From Chondrosia reniformis (taxonomy: Eukaryota; Porifera; Demospongiae; Chondrillida; Chondrillidae): a DNA stretch of 64,000 nucleotides. Below, one piece after another: positions 11,901 to 24,300 of the stretch (positions within the stretch are counted from its first letter, which is position 1; each line of letters starts with the position of its first letter). Location of the stretch: the NCBI GenBank assembly GCA_947172415.1, contig OX359197.1, positions 2,356,001 to 2,420,000 on the forward strand, in the 5' to 3' direction. The translations under genes were made by a program, and so were the position numbers. Under the pieces are notes generated by a model. It was not told the DNA's origin. It searched no databases and was given only the letters and a program-made list of their open reading frames with translations.

Positions 11901-14423
11901 TTGCAGTACAGTAGAATCTCGTTAACAAGAAATCGGTTAACATGAAAAATCGCTTAACACGAGTTTTAATTGGTTCCTATATTTGTGCTATACTTCCCCA
12001 TACATTATTATCCTTTTAACACGAAATTTGATAACACGAAAAATCGCTTACCGTGAAAGAAATGTGGCTCTCACAAAGTTTTAAAATTATTTATTATGAA
12101 ATTTAATTATAGCAGCTAAACTGAAATTGTTTGCCATTAAAGAAAAGGTGCAGATATTGAAGGGTATTGAACAAAGCAGTGATCAGTATGGTGCAAAAGG
12201 TAGAATTGCAAAGGAATTTGGCATTACCAATTCAACTTTATCTGACATCAAGGACTAGACACTTATCTTTAACAATTTTGAAACGTCAACATTTGAGCCA
12301 AAAAGGAAGTCTCTACAGATGGCAAAATTTGAAGAGGTAGAGGACACTTTGTTGCTTTGGTTTAAGGCTATTTGCGGCAAACATGTATCCGTGAGTGGTG
12401 CTATTCTCCAAGCAAAGGCAAGCGAATTGGCAGGACTCTATATAGTCTATATAAGAGGCTTTTTATAATAAGCCTCTTATAAATTTTATTACTATTTCTA
12501 TGTACACTATATACTTCTCTTTAAGTGTTATACTGTTAACACGAAATACATTTAACCCAAAATTTGTAAGCAGTCCCTTGGATTTTGTGTTAATAAGATT
12601 CTACTGTATATGATAAAGGTAACATACATAGCTTTGTGCACATCTGCCATCTTTTCGAGGTAATCCAAAGAAACTGCAGCAGAGTCTTCTGTGCACAATG
12701 CAGAAATCTGTACGTATGTGCTATGCAATGAATCAACTTTATCTTTACCTTAAGCTTCTTCTAGATTTATAATCATTAGGTATACACCACATCATTAGGT
12801 ATTCTTTTACTATACTGTAGGTTCCCTCTATAGTGGTTGTATTGTATACACCGTGCACTCTAAGATTATCACAGATTGCCTTGACAGGATTGTGGATTTC
12901 TTAAATATTAGCTGTGGCTATTCTTCAGTGTGCCTTCTTACAGATTGTGGAACAACATTTGTTAAGAAAAGCAGTTGCCATTCCATGTTTTGTTTCATTC
13001 TCAGAATATTTTTTATGTATGATTATTACACTCCTTAATATGGTATACATGAAGTTATGTGAAAAGTACAGAGGTGTGGCTGATAGTAAATGCACCTATG
13101 AAAAACCTAAGATACCATTTTCCTACATGCTATACCTATTCTGTAAAAGAGCCTATAGGGGAACTAAACCTGAAGAGAGCTTTTAGATGAGGATACAGGA
13201 GTCTTTTCTTCCTTCTTTTCCCTTCTTTCATCTTCTTCTCCACTGGGTCAGACAGCCGTTTCTGGGAATTCCACCCTTCTTCAGTGATCCTGGGAGTCTT
13301 TGTCTTTTCTTTATCTTGTACCTATGTATATCAATGTTATAAGTAGCTAAAAACTTCAGACCTTGTAAAGGTGAAACGTTTGAAGGAATTAATGGCTATA
13401 CTTGTTGCATAAGATAATATCTCTAAACAAGCCACAAAGGAAATTGATAGGCCAAAGGAAAGGTCTATTCCTTGATGAGGGCACAGACATAACTTCATGG
13501 CCACATCTAGCTCTTTGTTGCTTGTACTGTACTCTTTATAGATGGCACAGTGAGTGAATTTGTTTTCTATGTATCAAAAGCATCTTGCAAGTCATACAAA
13601 GAGAAGGAATTAAAATTGTTTCAGATGGTGTTCAAAGCTAAAGGATTTTTGTACATATGCTATGCAAAAATTTGTTTTATTTACAAAAAACTTATAATTT
13701 TATATTGTCTGCCCCAACTTGTCTTGTAGTTTATTGCTGTATAAGTAAGCAGTTTGTTTCCATGGATATTCCATAGAATTTTAAATTGATAAATTATAGT
13801 AAGGAATTGATGCATGTACCCCCCCTATAGGTAGAAATTTATTGTTTCTAAGACAACAAAATCTAATAATGCAATATGTGTACTTTGTACTTGGTATACA
13901 GTTACAATTAATGTTTATAGTTACTAAATCAGTCATATACATAGTATATATTGTATTATACAACTGATACAATTCAAAATTTGTCTAGTAGACACTCATT
14001 TCCACAAAATGTACATGTCTGATGTTATAGTTTGTGTACCATTTGTCTTACACATTATCATAATCACGAAAGGAATTTGAATGTTTTACATAAAGAACAT
14101 ATAAAATAACCGTCAATCGAATTCATTGTTATGTAGTAGCAGCTTGTAATGTTACATGTTGTATTGTTGTGTTTACACTTTACATGCAGGACAGAGACTG
14201 GACAGAAGAAGATTGTTCTGTTGTTGCTACTGTTCTCAGTAAGGCCAAGATTAGAGAGATTGGGATACATGTTGGTGTTTGCAGATCTAATTGGAGATTA
14301 CTCAGTGATGCACTGGCATGTAATGATCATGTGAGGAAAGTGTTCCTGTATAGGGTGCCTGATGAGTTGAAAGAAGACATCAAGAGAAAGCTACATACAG
14401 TTGAATTGGAATTTCCCTATTGA
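2972..14423 (+). CDS. NLR immune receptor: DEATH-NACHT-LRR
   Basis: Proposed exons are 2972-2993, 3578-3650, 3965-4263, 4521-4570, 5045-6719, 7561-7712, 9580-9681, 9801-9844, 11563-11714 and 14190-14423. Exons 1-4 encode a short leader and a death-fold domain (about residues 33-125, containing YKWKEIAIALG). Exon 5 encodes a NACHT ATPase: Walker A GHAGMGKTT near residue 233, Walker B LLVFDGADEA near 306, and the HATLQEFLAAFHL block that NLRs carry near the NACHT end. Later exons encode LRR-like pieces (LRSLWLRYTN, VRKVFLYRVP); two are 152 bp with the same phase. The product is expected to be a cytoplasmic sensor that oligomerises and signals through death-fold contacts. Bona fide NLRs of this layout are expanded in demosponges. 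The start was chosen because MAVALTE joins exon 2 in phase. Junction 9844/11563 does not keep frame, so an exon is missed or this copy is damaged. All other joins close. Confidence 0.85.
8640..8780 (+). ncRNA. Hammerhead-ribozyme-like core in a stem repeat (NLR intron)
   Basis: Core 8702-8731 reads TTGATGA, then AGACC-TTTG-GGTC (stem II), then GAAAC and GTTC. The flanks CTCAACAACAATTG (left) and CAATTGTTGCTGAG (right) form an outer stem in the place of hammerhead stem I. The first core base is T where the consensus has C, so activity is doubtful. Confidence 0.45.
9960..11480 (+). mobile_element. 5'-truncated Penelope-like retroelement in an NLR intron
   Basis: Translation of 10006-11016 in more than one frame gives Penelope-type reverse transcriptase blocks: GIPTGTDCAPVVANLFLFAY near 10380-10440, YRYIDDLLCINN with the catalytic DD near 10510, and a C-terminal LIKQGYKYFKLKSTFKTFL block near 10840. 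Several stops and frame changes show a dead copy. The N-terminal part is mostly missing. The 3' end (11225-11480) is a terminal repeat with a hammerhead-like core; the same repeat recurs elsewhere in the window in the opposite orientation. Confidence 0.75.
11266..11330 (+). ncRNA. Hammerhead-ribozyme-like motif in Penelope-like 3' repeat
   Basis: Core 11278-11311 reads CTGATGA, stem II AGGG/CCCA around a TGGAATT loop, GAAAC, a GGCT mini-loop, then GTC as the expected cleavage site. Flanking CTCC...GGATCA and TGA...CC...GGAG can form stem I with an internal loop. Every core position fits CUGANGA...GAAA...UH. Penelope-like elements are known to carry such minimal hammerheads. Confidence 0.75.
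11909..12606 (+). mobile_element. Tigger/pogo-type deletion derivative
   Basis: The ends CAGTAGAATCTCGTTAAC and its near inverse (12587-12606) are flanked by TA on both sides, the target duplication of Tc1/mariner-pogo elements. The inside keeps only the N-terminal CENP-B-type helix-turn-helix coding region (12110-12430): FAIKEKVQILKGIEQ, IAKEFGITNSTLSDIKD, then AKFEEVEDTLLLWF, with an internal stop. The DDE catalytic part has been lost. Confidence 0.8.
13090..13320 (-). repeat. Solo Penelope-like terminal repeat with hammerhead-like core
   Basis: This is an inverted copy of 11225-11476. Its core (13251-13284, minus strand) reads CTGAAGA, AGGG/CCCA stem II, GAAAC, GGCT, GTC, and still fits CUGANGA. 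It sits in the last large NLR intron. Confidence 0.7.
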
Positions 14424-15057
14424 TATGTTTTTATTGTATTCTGATCATGACTTACAGTTACTATTTTATATAGTTTGACTTATATATGTACATAATTATC
14501 TGTTACCATTGGTTTGGTTTGGTAATCTTATTTAAATTGGGAAAGCCACTAGCCAAAGGCTACACTGAAGGCACCCACAAAATACAGAAAAAAAGAAAAT
14601 CAAATAATATATATATAAAGGATCAATATTATACGTATACTCCATAACTATTTGCAATCTATTTCATTTGCTTCCTTTTATCTCTTCTCAACATCTATTG
14701 TTATCATATTTTTGTGATTGTTTTAAGTGTTCAGTATTCTGACTTACATTTTGACTCACAATACTTGTGGTTATGTTTGTACTGCAGTTGACCCAACAGT
14801 ATATCAACTATATGGTATGATTAAGTTAAACATTATAATATTATGGTATGTGGCTGCATGCATGTAGAAGTATATGCATGCAGCCCTCAATAACATGTGT
14901 GAGGTCACAAGTTGTAGTTATGTATAATACATCTATAGTGTGGTACAATAGTACCATGCAGAACTATATATATTATACAATACATGCAGATCTAGAATAT
15001 TAATTAATATTCACATGGCCAGGCATAACATAACTAAGGCAGAACTCTCTAAGTATA
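14424..15057. other. Intergenic, nothing recognised
   Basis: AT-rich sequence after the NLR stop codon, with short TATA-rich runs. I see no gene, RNA or paired repeat. Confidence 0.5.
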
Positions 15058-15240
15058 TAGGGATGACCGAAAAAACATGGCCGCCCTATCCAATGTATTT
15101 TCAATTAACACTTCATAAATCAACAGCGATTGGATTTTTGATTCTATATATTCAAGTGTTTGCAGTCGTTTTTACATGCTTTACTAAACGCCAAAACATG
15201 TTTCAATGCTCTACAACCTTCACAAAGTAATTAAACCAAA
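15058..15240 (+). repeat. Dispersed repeat, copy 1 (also near 58815 and in 18121-18544)
   Basis: Sequence from GACCGAAAAAACATGGCCGCC through a CAATTAACACYTMATAAATCAACA block to a TGTTTCAATGYTCTACAA block recurs at 58815-59010 in the same order. It also resembles the ends and inside of the element at 18121-18544. This suggests one non-autonomous family. Confidence 0.6.
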
Positions 15241-15380
15241 ATAGGCTAAATTCTGAAATTTCTCTTTTTTCTACTACCTATTGGGGCGCCTTAGGTGCCC
15301 CTATATTGTTTTCAGGAATTATGTTAATGTATGGCTTCCTATTCATAACCTTGTATATATATATAAAACAATATACTGTA

Positions 15381-15474
15381 TAGACCTAAATTTTCGCAGG
15401 ACTAAATTTTTGCGAATGTCTGCCAATCCGCAAAAACCGCAAAAGTTTAGTCCCTGGAATATTTAGGTCCATAG
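15381..15474. repeat. Short palindromic element
   Basis: The arms TAGACCTAAATTTTCGCAGG and its imperfect inverse (about 15440-15474) face each other over a short AT-rich centre. This is miniature-element-like. Confidence 0.5.
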
Positions 15475-15688
15475 GGTATATAGGGTGCTTGTGTATGTGA
15501 CTGCTTGGGAAGTGCGGCCTGGTAGCCTTAAGTGGTGAGGGCTTAATACGCCCAGGCAGTCGGGCTATGTACCTGGGCGGATGGCCTGGTAGCCTTAAGT
15601 GGCGATGGTATATATGTGTCCAGGTTAGCCTTAACCAGAAATGGTTGGCATTTATCTACACCTTAATGTATGTACATGCATGGGCACT

Positions 15689-16312
<624 letters not shown>

Positions 16313-16795
16313 TAGTATAGTATAGTAAATTTCAGTATGCCACTTCTGTAATGTTAGCCTAACCATATTGTTAAGTTATTTTTTCTAGATGTGCCAATCA
16401 CTGTTACATATAGTGGAATCCTAACTTTTAACTTCATTTTTTAATGTTTTTATTTAACTTATATTACACATTGATCGAATAGGATGGCCATGTATACTCT
16501 GGACATGCATGTAGCTATATCTTTTTAACTATATATAGAGCACATCTATATATGGCTAAACAATACCGAGTACAAATCAGCAATATTATATTATATATCT
16601 GTTTGTGTTCTGTATTTACAGTTGGACCGGAGTATTATCCAATCACGGCTAACAGCTGGCCTCCATTATATATATATACACATGATAAGCGCCTAACATC
16701 ATTTTCTAGTATCCACAAAAATGCAACAAGGGTGTATCCACTAGGACATCAAAGGTGAGCGGTCTAGCTTAAGAAAGGAGAGGAGAGACTCTAGG

Positions 16796-16865
16796 ATGAT
16801 GGTCTACAAGAGTATAAACGTTTTGGTAGCGTTGCTGACTTTATGTCAGACCTGTCACTCAGAAG
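16796..16865 (+). CDS. Orphan signal-peptide exon
   Basis: An ATG (16796, with a second in-frame ATG at 16799) opens a hydrophobic leader, MMVYKSINVLVALLTL then CQTCHSEG, and the exon ends in phase 1 at a good GTAAGG donor. This is the same phase as the first exon of the receptor kinase at 50274, and it would join the 52804 Ig exon in frame. That join would span 36 kb and two other genes, so it is unlikely. I see no partner exon downstream within several kb. It may be the relic of a duplicated receptor gene. Function unknown. Confidence 0.35.
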
Positions 16866-18120
16866 GTAAGGAAGAGTTTCCTAGTGGAAGTTGAAAGAGC
16901 GTACGTAGTCGCTATAGATCTGTCGACACAGTAACCACTACCATCTAGCTATCTGCAAGCAATCTATATATGTATAAATCATACGGAGATATATATATTG
17001 ATCATGAGTACCAGGTATTTGCTGAAGGAGCCAATATGAAATGAACCGTTGGCTGGGGGTCCGTCGCGCTTGCATGTTTCGTGGCTTTGTAGGGTTAATT
17101 TATATAGTCAGATAATTTATAGCCAACATGATGGTGACATTAGTATATAGGAGACGTATGCTATGAAATTGGTCACATTATAGGCGTACACAAACACCGC
17201 TACCAGTTTTTGTTTCTCTACAGTCTTGTTATGATTGCAAGTTTAATAACTGTGTCTTTTTCGAGGCCTGCCAGTTAATGTATAATTTATATATAAGTAA
17301 AACTATATATTCTTATTCCATTATGAGATGACATAATTATAGTTATGTTATGCAAGAAGGGAGTTTATGGAGCAACAATAATAAAAATGCTATCAGAATT
17401 GTACTTCAGGAATAGTATACAACACATGGATTCAAATGAAAACTATTTACACCTTTTATAATGCCATTAAACCACCAGCTACGTATAAAAGACTTATCAT
17501 AGTTAACATGACAGGAATCTGATGCTATAGGATACTATATATATTAAACGTTCTTTTTGTAATGTAATAATGACTTGCACATTCTTATCTTAAACATGCT
17601 TCAATCTAGAAATGCATATCATGATTCCTAAGATTTACTAAACTATGAACCAAAAGCTTACTGCATATTATGATAAGTCTGAAGAGTTTACTAATATTAG
17701 TTAATGTTATTATTATATACTTGTGTCCTAATGTTTGTATATATACGTTGCTCCTTAATTTGTCAAATTGGAATCTGTGACCTATAACTGAACCTACCAG
17801 TGGCTTCTACGAAATACTGGACTTCTATGTGCTTAGTTTACCCCCAGTCTCTAAATACGATTTGTAATCTATTGATGTAGTAGAATGGAGCACTAATCAA
17901 ACACTTTCACTGGCATATAAGTCTTAGATGTAATAAAGGACTGTGCTGTTTGAATGCATGTACGGTGTATTGAGATGGTTTAAAAAAGAAAACGTTCTAT
18001 TCTAAATATCAAATTTCCTTAAAATTAGTGCCGTATTGATGTCAACAAGACAGGTTTTAGGAAAAAGGTGTATAGAGTAGTACAAGTAAATAAAAAACAT
18101 TTACAATAATGATGTTAGAA
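16866..18120. other. No feature recognised
   Basis: AT-rich, non-coding sequence. No paired repeat or conserved translation was seen. Confidence 0.5.
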
Positions 18121-18544
18121 GTAGGAATGGTGCACCGAAAACCATGACCTCTTAAATAAAACATGGCGTCCGAGAAGACCACAATTTTCGCTTTTCACAA
18201 TTAACATGCTTCTTGGAGAGCGCATTCAGATTTAGGGCCCGCTTTTCCCTAGTTCGGAAATATCTTTATATATGATGATTTATAACTTGTACGTGCCCAC
18301 ATAAGTTCGCATATTAGCACTAGTCGATAAAAGAAGAAAAAGAGGAAAAAATAAATTTTTGAAATGGGTTAATTCCTGGTTAGCCACTTTTTGAATGCTG
18401 TAGAGGGTGTAGAGCATCGAAACATGTTTTAGCATTTAGGAAAGCGTGCATTAATGGCTGCAAATAACCGAATATAACCGAAAATCGCTTCGTTGGCGAT
18501 TTATGAGGTGTTGCTAGGGTAGCCATTTTTTCGGCCATTCCTAC
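18121..18544. mobile_element. Non-autonomous inverted-repeat element
   Basis: The left end GTAGGAATGGTGCACCGAAAA and the right end (inverse GTAGGAATGGCCGAAAA) pair. The inside has no reading frame. It shares blocks with the dispersed repeats near 15058 and 58815. Confidence 0.65.
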
Positions 18545-18689
18545 TTAGAGAGTACTACCGTACTCTCAGACTGATTTATGTTAAATTATTTTGTTCAGCA
18601 TTGAAACACATTCTTGTATATCTACACGCATTACAGGCTATACACGAAAAATCTATACACACCATGCATTATCCTATATACATGCTATC

Positions 18690-20250
18690 AATCAATCAAT
18701 CAATCAATCAATCAGTCAACATTGTACAAACACTGTATGTTGGAGATTCAATAACTAATAATTCAATGGTTCTAAGAGCACAATTGCAAACAAATTATAA
18801 ATATAGTCATGATATAGTATCGCATAGCATTCTCCACTCCCTAGCAGCAGCAACTCTTCTCAATTCATCCAGCTGGAGGCCTGTGTTGCGTGACAGCATC
18901 CAGGTGTAAGTTAGACGGTTGGCCTGTCCTACTTGAAACCTCTCTTGACTCTGCCAGAATACTAGGTCACTAGCTGGCTGGTACCGAGTACCACTTGCCC
19001 TGAAGCAGTGGCCTACAAGCTGTATAGCCCTTTCTTGTGACCAGTGCTGATGGCCTTTGAACCCCTCTGAACAGTTCAGAATTGGAAACTATCATTCTCC
19101 AATTCATGTTAAGAGCTTTACGCAGCAGGCGGGTGTACGCTCCATTTAGCCTTTTCTCTACCCATTAAGTCATACACCAAGTCTCACTACCATACAGCAG
19201 GACACCCTCGACTGTGGCACGAAAGAGTCTGACCTTCAGGCTCCTAGAGATGTCTGACCTCCAAACTTGCCACATACAGTTGGCAGCATCAAATGCCAAA
19301 GCTCGCCAGACCAAAAAGTCCTTCTTAGAGTCCTTCATCCAACATCCCAGGTACCTGAAGTCATCCACCTACTTGATGGGGCGCTGGATGTTGTGAGCAC
19401 GGGTTGCCCAAGGAAGTCATCTGCCAGCATGAACTCTGTTTTGGCAACATTAATCTTGAGACCCACTGTTTTAGTGTTAGTCTCAAGAGCAGTGAGCAGA
19501 TGCTGAGCACTTCCAACTGTATTGGCGAGAAGTGCGATGTCATCAGCATAGTCGAGATCTGCAATGTGAGCAGCTGGCCTCCGGGACCCCTCACGCCTCT
19601 TCCATCTGAAATCAATACTGGGCTCAGTTACAGTCAGTCTCATGATGTAGTCCACATTACAAACAGGAAGGGGGACAGTGTGTCTCCTTGCAGCACTCTG
19701 GCAGTGATGTCGAACGGATCACTATGCCCATCAGGTGTAACCACCATGGCAGCTGTGCATATGTACAAGCAGCCAGCACGCTACGAAATGGGAAGTGTCC
19801 AGGGTTAGATGGCATACCCCCAGAACTGGTGAAGCTAGAGGGCATTCTAGACATCATTCTCCCCATTCTTAACCAGGCCCTAGACAGTGGGCACACACCT
19901 CTGGAGTGGAGGCAGGCTGGGCTGCTACCCCTCTTCAAGAAAGGTGACAGGAACTGCTCAACCGGAAAGAGAAGTGGAACCACTCCTTCAATTCGCTACA
20001 ACCAGAATGGATTCTGCCCAGGTCGGTCTACAGTACAGCATGTGTTGTCCTTCCGTCAGATCCTGGAGCAGTGCCGAGGCAGAACACAAACTGTGTTGTT
20101 GTATTTGTGGACTTCTGTAAGGCCTTCGACAGTGTCTAAAGGGGTAAGATGGAGCTGATACTGTCATGCTACAGAATCCCAAGGAAGATTGTCAAAGCCA
20201 TCATGTCCGTGTACATGCTATGCCAAGTCTGTAAAAGGCTATGGGATGTA
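18690..20250 (-). mobile_element. LINE copy with internal inversion
   Basis: Minus-strand 19655-18820 encodes the 3' half of a reverse transcriptase: LDYADDIALLANTV near 19550, then DFRYLGCWMKDSKKDF, and a C-terminal QERAIQLVGHCFRASGTRY block. Plus-strand 19770-20210 encodes the 5' half: CPGLDGIPPELVKLEG, WRQAGLLPLFKKGDR, NQNGFCPGRSTVQHVL. The two halves of one protein therefore point at each other. A (TTGA)n tract at 18690-18716 lies just beyond the 3' end. Several stops show it is dead. The clade is not certain. Confidence 0.8.
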
Positions 20251-20816
20251 CATAATGTCCTTTAAGTGAGTTCGAATTCAAAGCTGAATCCTTCCCCAAC
20301 TATTAATTGCAAACCATGGTTCATGTGCACCAAACTTCCATTGACTCCTCAGCCAGCTTGGCTACAAGTTCGATATGTATGCCATAGAACCTCACTGCTG
20401 GAGCTATGCGTGTTACAATATCATGCAAGTTAAATAAAAATATATATGTCAAATTGATGTATATTACAGAAATATATATGGATGGTATATAGATCCAGAA
20501 ATCCAAACAAGATACTTGTGATCATATGATAAGGCTAACCATATTATATAAACAATAACACACGTACTGAAATCTGAGTGACTATTATACATGATATATA
20601 TATACTTATATAGGCAATTCATGATAACTGAAGTATCTAGCCTTATCATATACTATTCATCCAATTTTGCAGTCAATTTAAAGCTTTTGGAAGACAAAAA
20701 GTAGAAACATTTCAAAATTAGTTAAGCTGTGTGTGTGCATGGTGCAGAAAAGAGGAATTATATATAGTGTTAAAAAAGTGACTATTTATTATTTGTCAAT
20801 TATGTGGACAGGCATG

Positions 20817-21050
20817 CAGGGTTCCATCTAGTGGGGTCACCTCCCTACTGCTCTCTTTTTTCACTTTCTTTCCATTTAATTTCGTAAGAAAAAAGTGACA
20901 GTTACCTTGCATGCAGATTGCATGAAAATCAATCTCAGAGGGCCTAAAATCATACCCCTGAACCCCTTCAATATGCATGCATATATCTTCAATACTACAA
21001 ATCACCCCCCCCCCCCCCCCCAATTAAAGGTTCCTATAGATAGAACCCTG
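20817..21050. mobile_element. Small inverted-repeat element with C18 tract
   Basis: The ends CAGGGTTCCATCTA and its inverse (TAGATAGAACCCTG) bound 234 bp without coding sequence. A homopolymer of about 18 C lies at 21004-21021. Confidence 0.65.
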
Positions 21051-21322
21051 GTGGTATATACACTGAAAAGGGTAAACTTGCTTTTAAATTTCGAGCCATC
21101 ACTAATTAGAGAATATGTGTTTTCTCTGATAATCAAAGGCTTGAGAGATTTTTGATCATCCAACTGCTGTGATTCAGTAGCTATGATCAAAATTGTTTAT
21201 GTCAACAGGACAACAGGTGTACCATTTGGTCTGTGACTTAAAACTCAATAAATAATAAATTAACCCAAAACACAAAGTCTTGAAGATTAAATATTAAACT
21301 TGGACATTAGTGTTGTTTCTGC

Positions 21323-24300
21323 TTAATTTTCTCGGGATCCAAATATTGCAGTACCAACTCGTATATAATTAGAGCCTTCTTCTATAGCATGAATGAAATC
21401 ACCTGACATTCCCATGCTCAACTTAACTGTTTCCGGCTGCAGAAAATATAATATTAGTGTGAACATACAAACTAACATCAAGATTAATTCATTTTGTGTG
21501 AATATCTAATATGAAGTACACAAATTATAAGTACCATGACCCATGTATGCACTGATGGCAACAAGCATTTTCTTACATAGGCATTTAAAGATAAATATAC
21601 GCCATTAACGCCGTTACAAATAATTTCACTCCTCAATTTTCAAATGATTAGTTGAACCGAAACCACACAAGATTTACAGAAATTATTACTTATTATGATT
21701 CATAATTAATCTACTCTATTAAAATTATTATTAAATTACATTATTCATTAGTGTATTAAGAATGAATTTTCTTTCCATACTTTGAGCATCATTGTGTCTC
21801 ATTTCTAACCAAAAAAATTCAAAAAGCTGACGAATAGTCTATTAAAAAAGCATAAAACTTACATTAATGTCCAGATCTTCACAAAGCTTTAGTTTAGTTG
21901 CTGTAAGGCAATGAAAATCTGGATTGCATGTTTGCATATCCTTGTTAGCTGGATTACCAATTGTCATTAGACCACAGAGAGATAATCCTACATTTTATAC
22001 ATATCATATAGGGCACTATCTGTATAAACATAATGAGGGCATAGAACTTGCAAGATAAGTAGTAGTTATACCACACTCAAGTGTGATGCATAAGGGATAT
22101 CTGCCCAAGGCCGAAGGTGGATATCCCCTATGAATATCATTTGAGTTTAGAATAATATTTTATATCACCTATGTCTTGAATCAATTGTAAAGGTGATAAT
22201 AAGGTATTGTAAGGTGATAATAAGTAAATATGAGTAGGCCTCCTGGTGATATAACATTTATCACTAGTTCAAGTGTAAAATATAAGGTTTATAACACCCC
22301 AGATATCACCCGGTTGCCCTGGTAACATGATATATAAAGAAATATAAATCACTTGTATACAAAGCCAAGTGTTAGTGCTGAGTGATATAGTGCTTTTTAA
22401 CTATCACAATAGTGGCTGAGGCAACAGTCACGATATTCATTAGTTTCACAATAGTTCGTTTTCCAATTGCTAAACACAAAAAACAGCAAGTCATTACTGA
22501 TCACTGACTGAAAATTGTGGGCAAAACTGGTGCATTTGATTTAATAACTGTTTTACACTATTACATACAGCTAGTTAAAATTTTCAATTTTACATTCAAG
22601 AGTGAATGAAAAATCGTTAACAGCAACCGAAAAAGATAAACCAATCCAAAAAGTACTAATCCAAAATGAAAAAGCGTTAACGAAAACATATGAACTGCTT
22701 GCAGTGACCATTCTTGGGAAACACTTGACATGAACGGTCTTAGCAAGCAATGGATTGAATATCTGCAGGGTTTATTGTGGAAATCAAAGGCTTAGTTTTG
22801 GGTTTTGTAGTTTACACTGTTTCTAGCCCCACTATCGTAACAGGGCCTAGTACATGCATTATCGCGACAGTAATTTGACTATCGTGATAATTGCAATATC
22901 AATACACTATCACTCAGCACTACCAAGTATCAAAGCAGTATCTTTGAGATGGTTCATCTTTTAGTCTTTTGAGTATCTGAGATGCAGTTGATTCTTTAGA
23001 GATTTGACCGTTTCGACCTGGGGATCGTCCTCAGTCACTGAATCACTGGAAAATCTTTAATCTTTGTTAATAAATCTCCTTTATCTGGCAATTTTGCTGT
23101 ATTCACAAAGTGTCTAAGTTAGTAACCTCAGTTTTATTGTTGAAATTTTATCAGTAGAATAAGCTTTGTATAAGGGTATAAATTATGAGTTTGTTGTTAA
23201 AAGGTTGTGTCTACAATCCCTTTCATAAGTGAGTAGAAGCAAAAGTTAGAGAGAGGGAAATAATTAAGTTGATGCTTTAAATCAATTTCAAGACAATTAA
23301 CTGGATTAAACAATCTAATACACCATTTTGATCAGTTTAGTACATCTTTTGTTGGAACCTCAGGGTTAAAATGTCTGACCAAAGATCACTACACTCTGTC
23401 TTTCTATGCTCAAAGAGTCAAAAGATGAACCTTCCAAAAGATAAGTTTAATGCACTTGGAAGAATCCTTATTCTATTATAGTAGTATATTATACATATAT
23501 GATAAATGATTTAGATTTGATCTATTCAAGAAAAGAATACTATGGATCTACTTAAGGTACTTATCTATTACAATTTACCTGGACAATTTCTAGATATAAA
23601 TTTTGCCAATACGGTACAATCTTCAGGTAAAATTCCAGATTTAGAACTCTCTCCACTGGTGTTAACTTGAATCAACACCTTAAGTGTTCTATCAGGGTGT
23701 TTTTTACTCCAATGCTTATTCAACTGGAGAGCGAGATTCTCAGAATCCACAGTGTGTACACAATTAAGTGTAGGTAGATTAGTCAAAAGATTGCATTTAT
23801 TACTCTGAATGTGTCCAACAAAATGCCACCTAATATCCATCAAATCTATACAAAAGTATCTCAACAGTTAGCAACATATACAAAGTAAGTATATCTATAC
23901 AGTGTCTTGCATACATACGTACATCAAAGATAATGGAGACATGACTCTTCAATTTTTATATATACAGTGTCACCTGCTTATTATACCGCGGGATAATAGG
24001 CCAAACCGCCTAATCCGCCTGAGTTTGTATAGAACAAATTCATTTGCATATTAGAAGTATCTATGTAATCCGCCATCCGCCATTATTTTCTCACCTAAAT
24101 TGCACATTTAAAGGTGTTTTCCAACTTTGTAATCCACCGCTTTCGTCAAGATATTAATCGCATAAAGTAAATCTTAGAGATCGCCTCTAAGCGTTCCAAA
24201 ACCGACTTATAAAATATGGTGAAATTCCCTCTATAATCATACTTCTCAAAGTAGCTTCCCTAATCTAGGGAAGACAGTGAGTGTTGAAGTGCTGACACTG

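Noticed and set aside
15500-15640. Possible tRNA-derived SINE (GGCCTGGTAGCCTTAAGTGG twice)
   Set aside because: The A-box resemblance is weak, and no convincing B box or cloverleaf was found.
16552-16758. 68-residue reading frame ending at a GTGAGC donor
   Set aside because: No family signal, and a TATA-rich sequence makes the frame likely accidental.
19404-19808. Plus-strand reading frame over the LINE copy
   Set aside because: It is mostly antisense to the YADD half of the reverse transcriptase.
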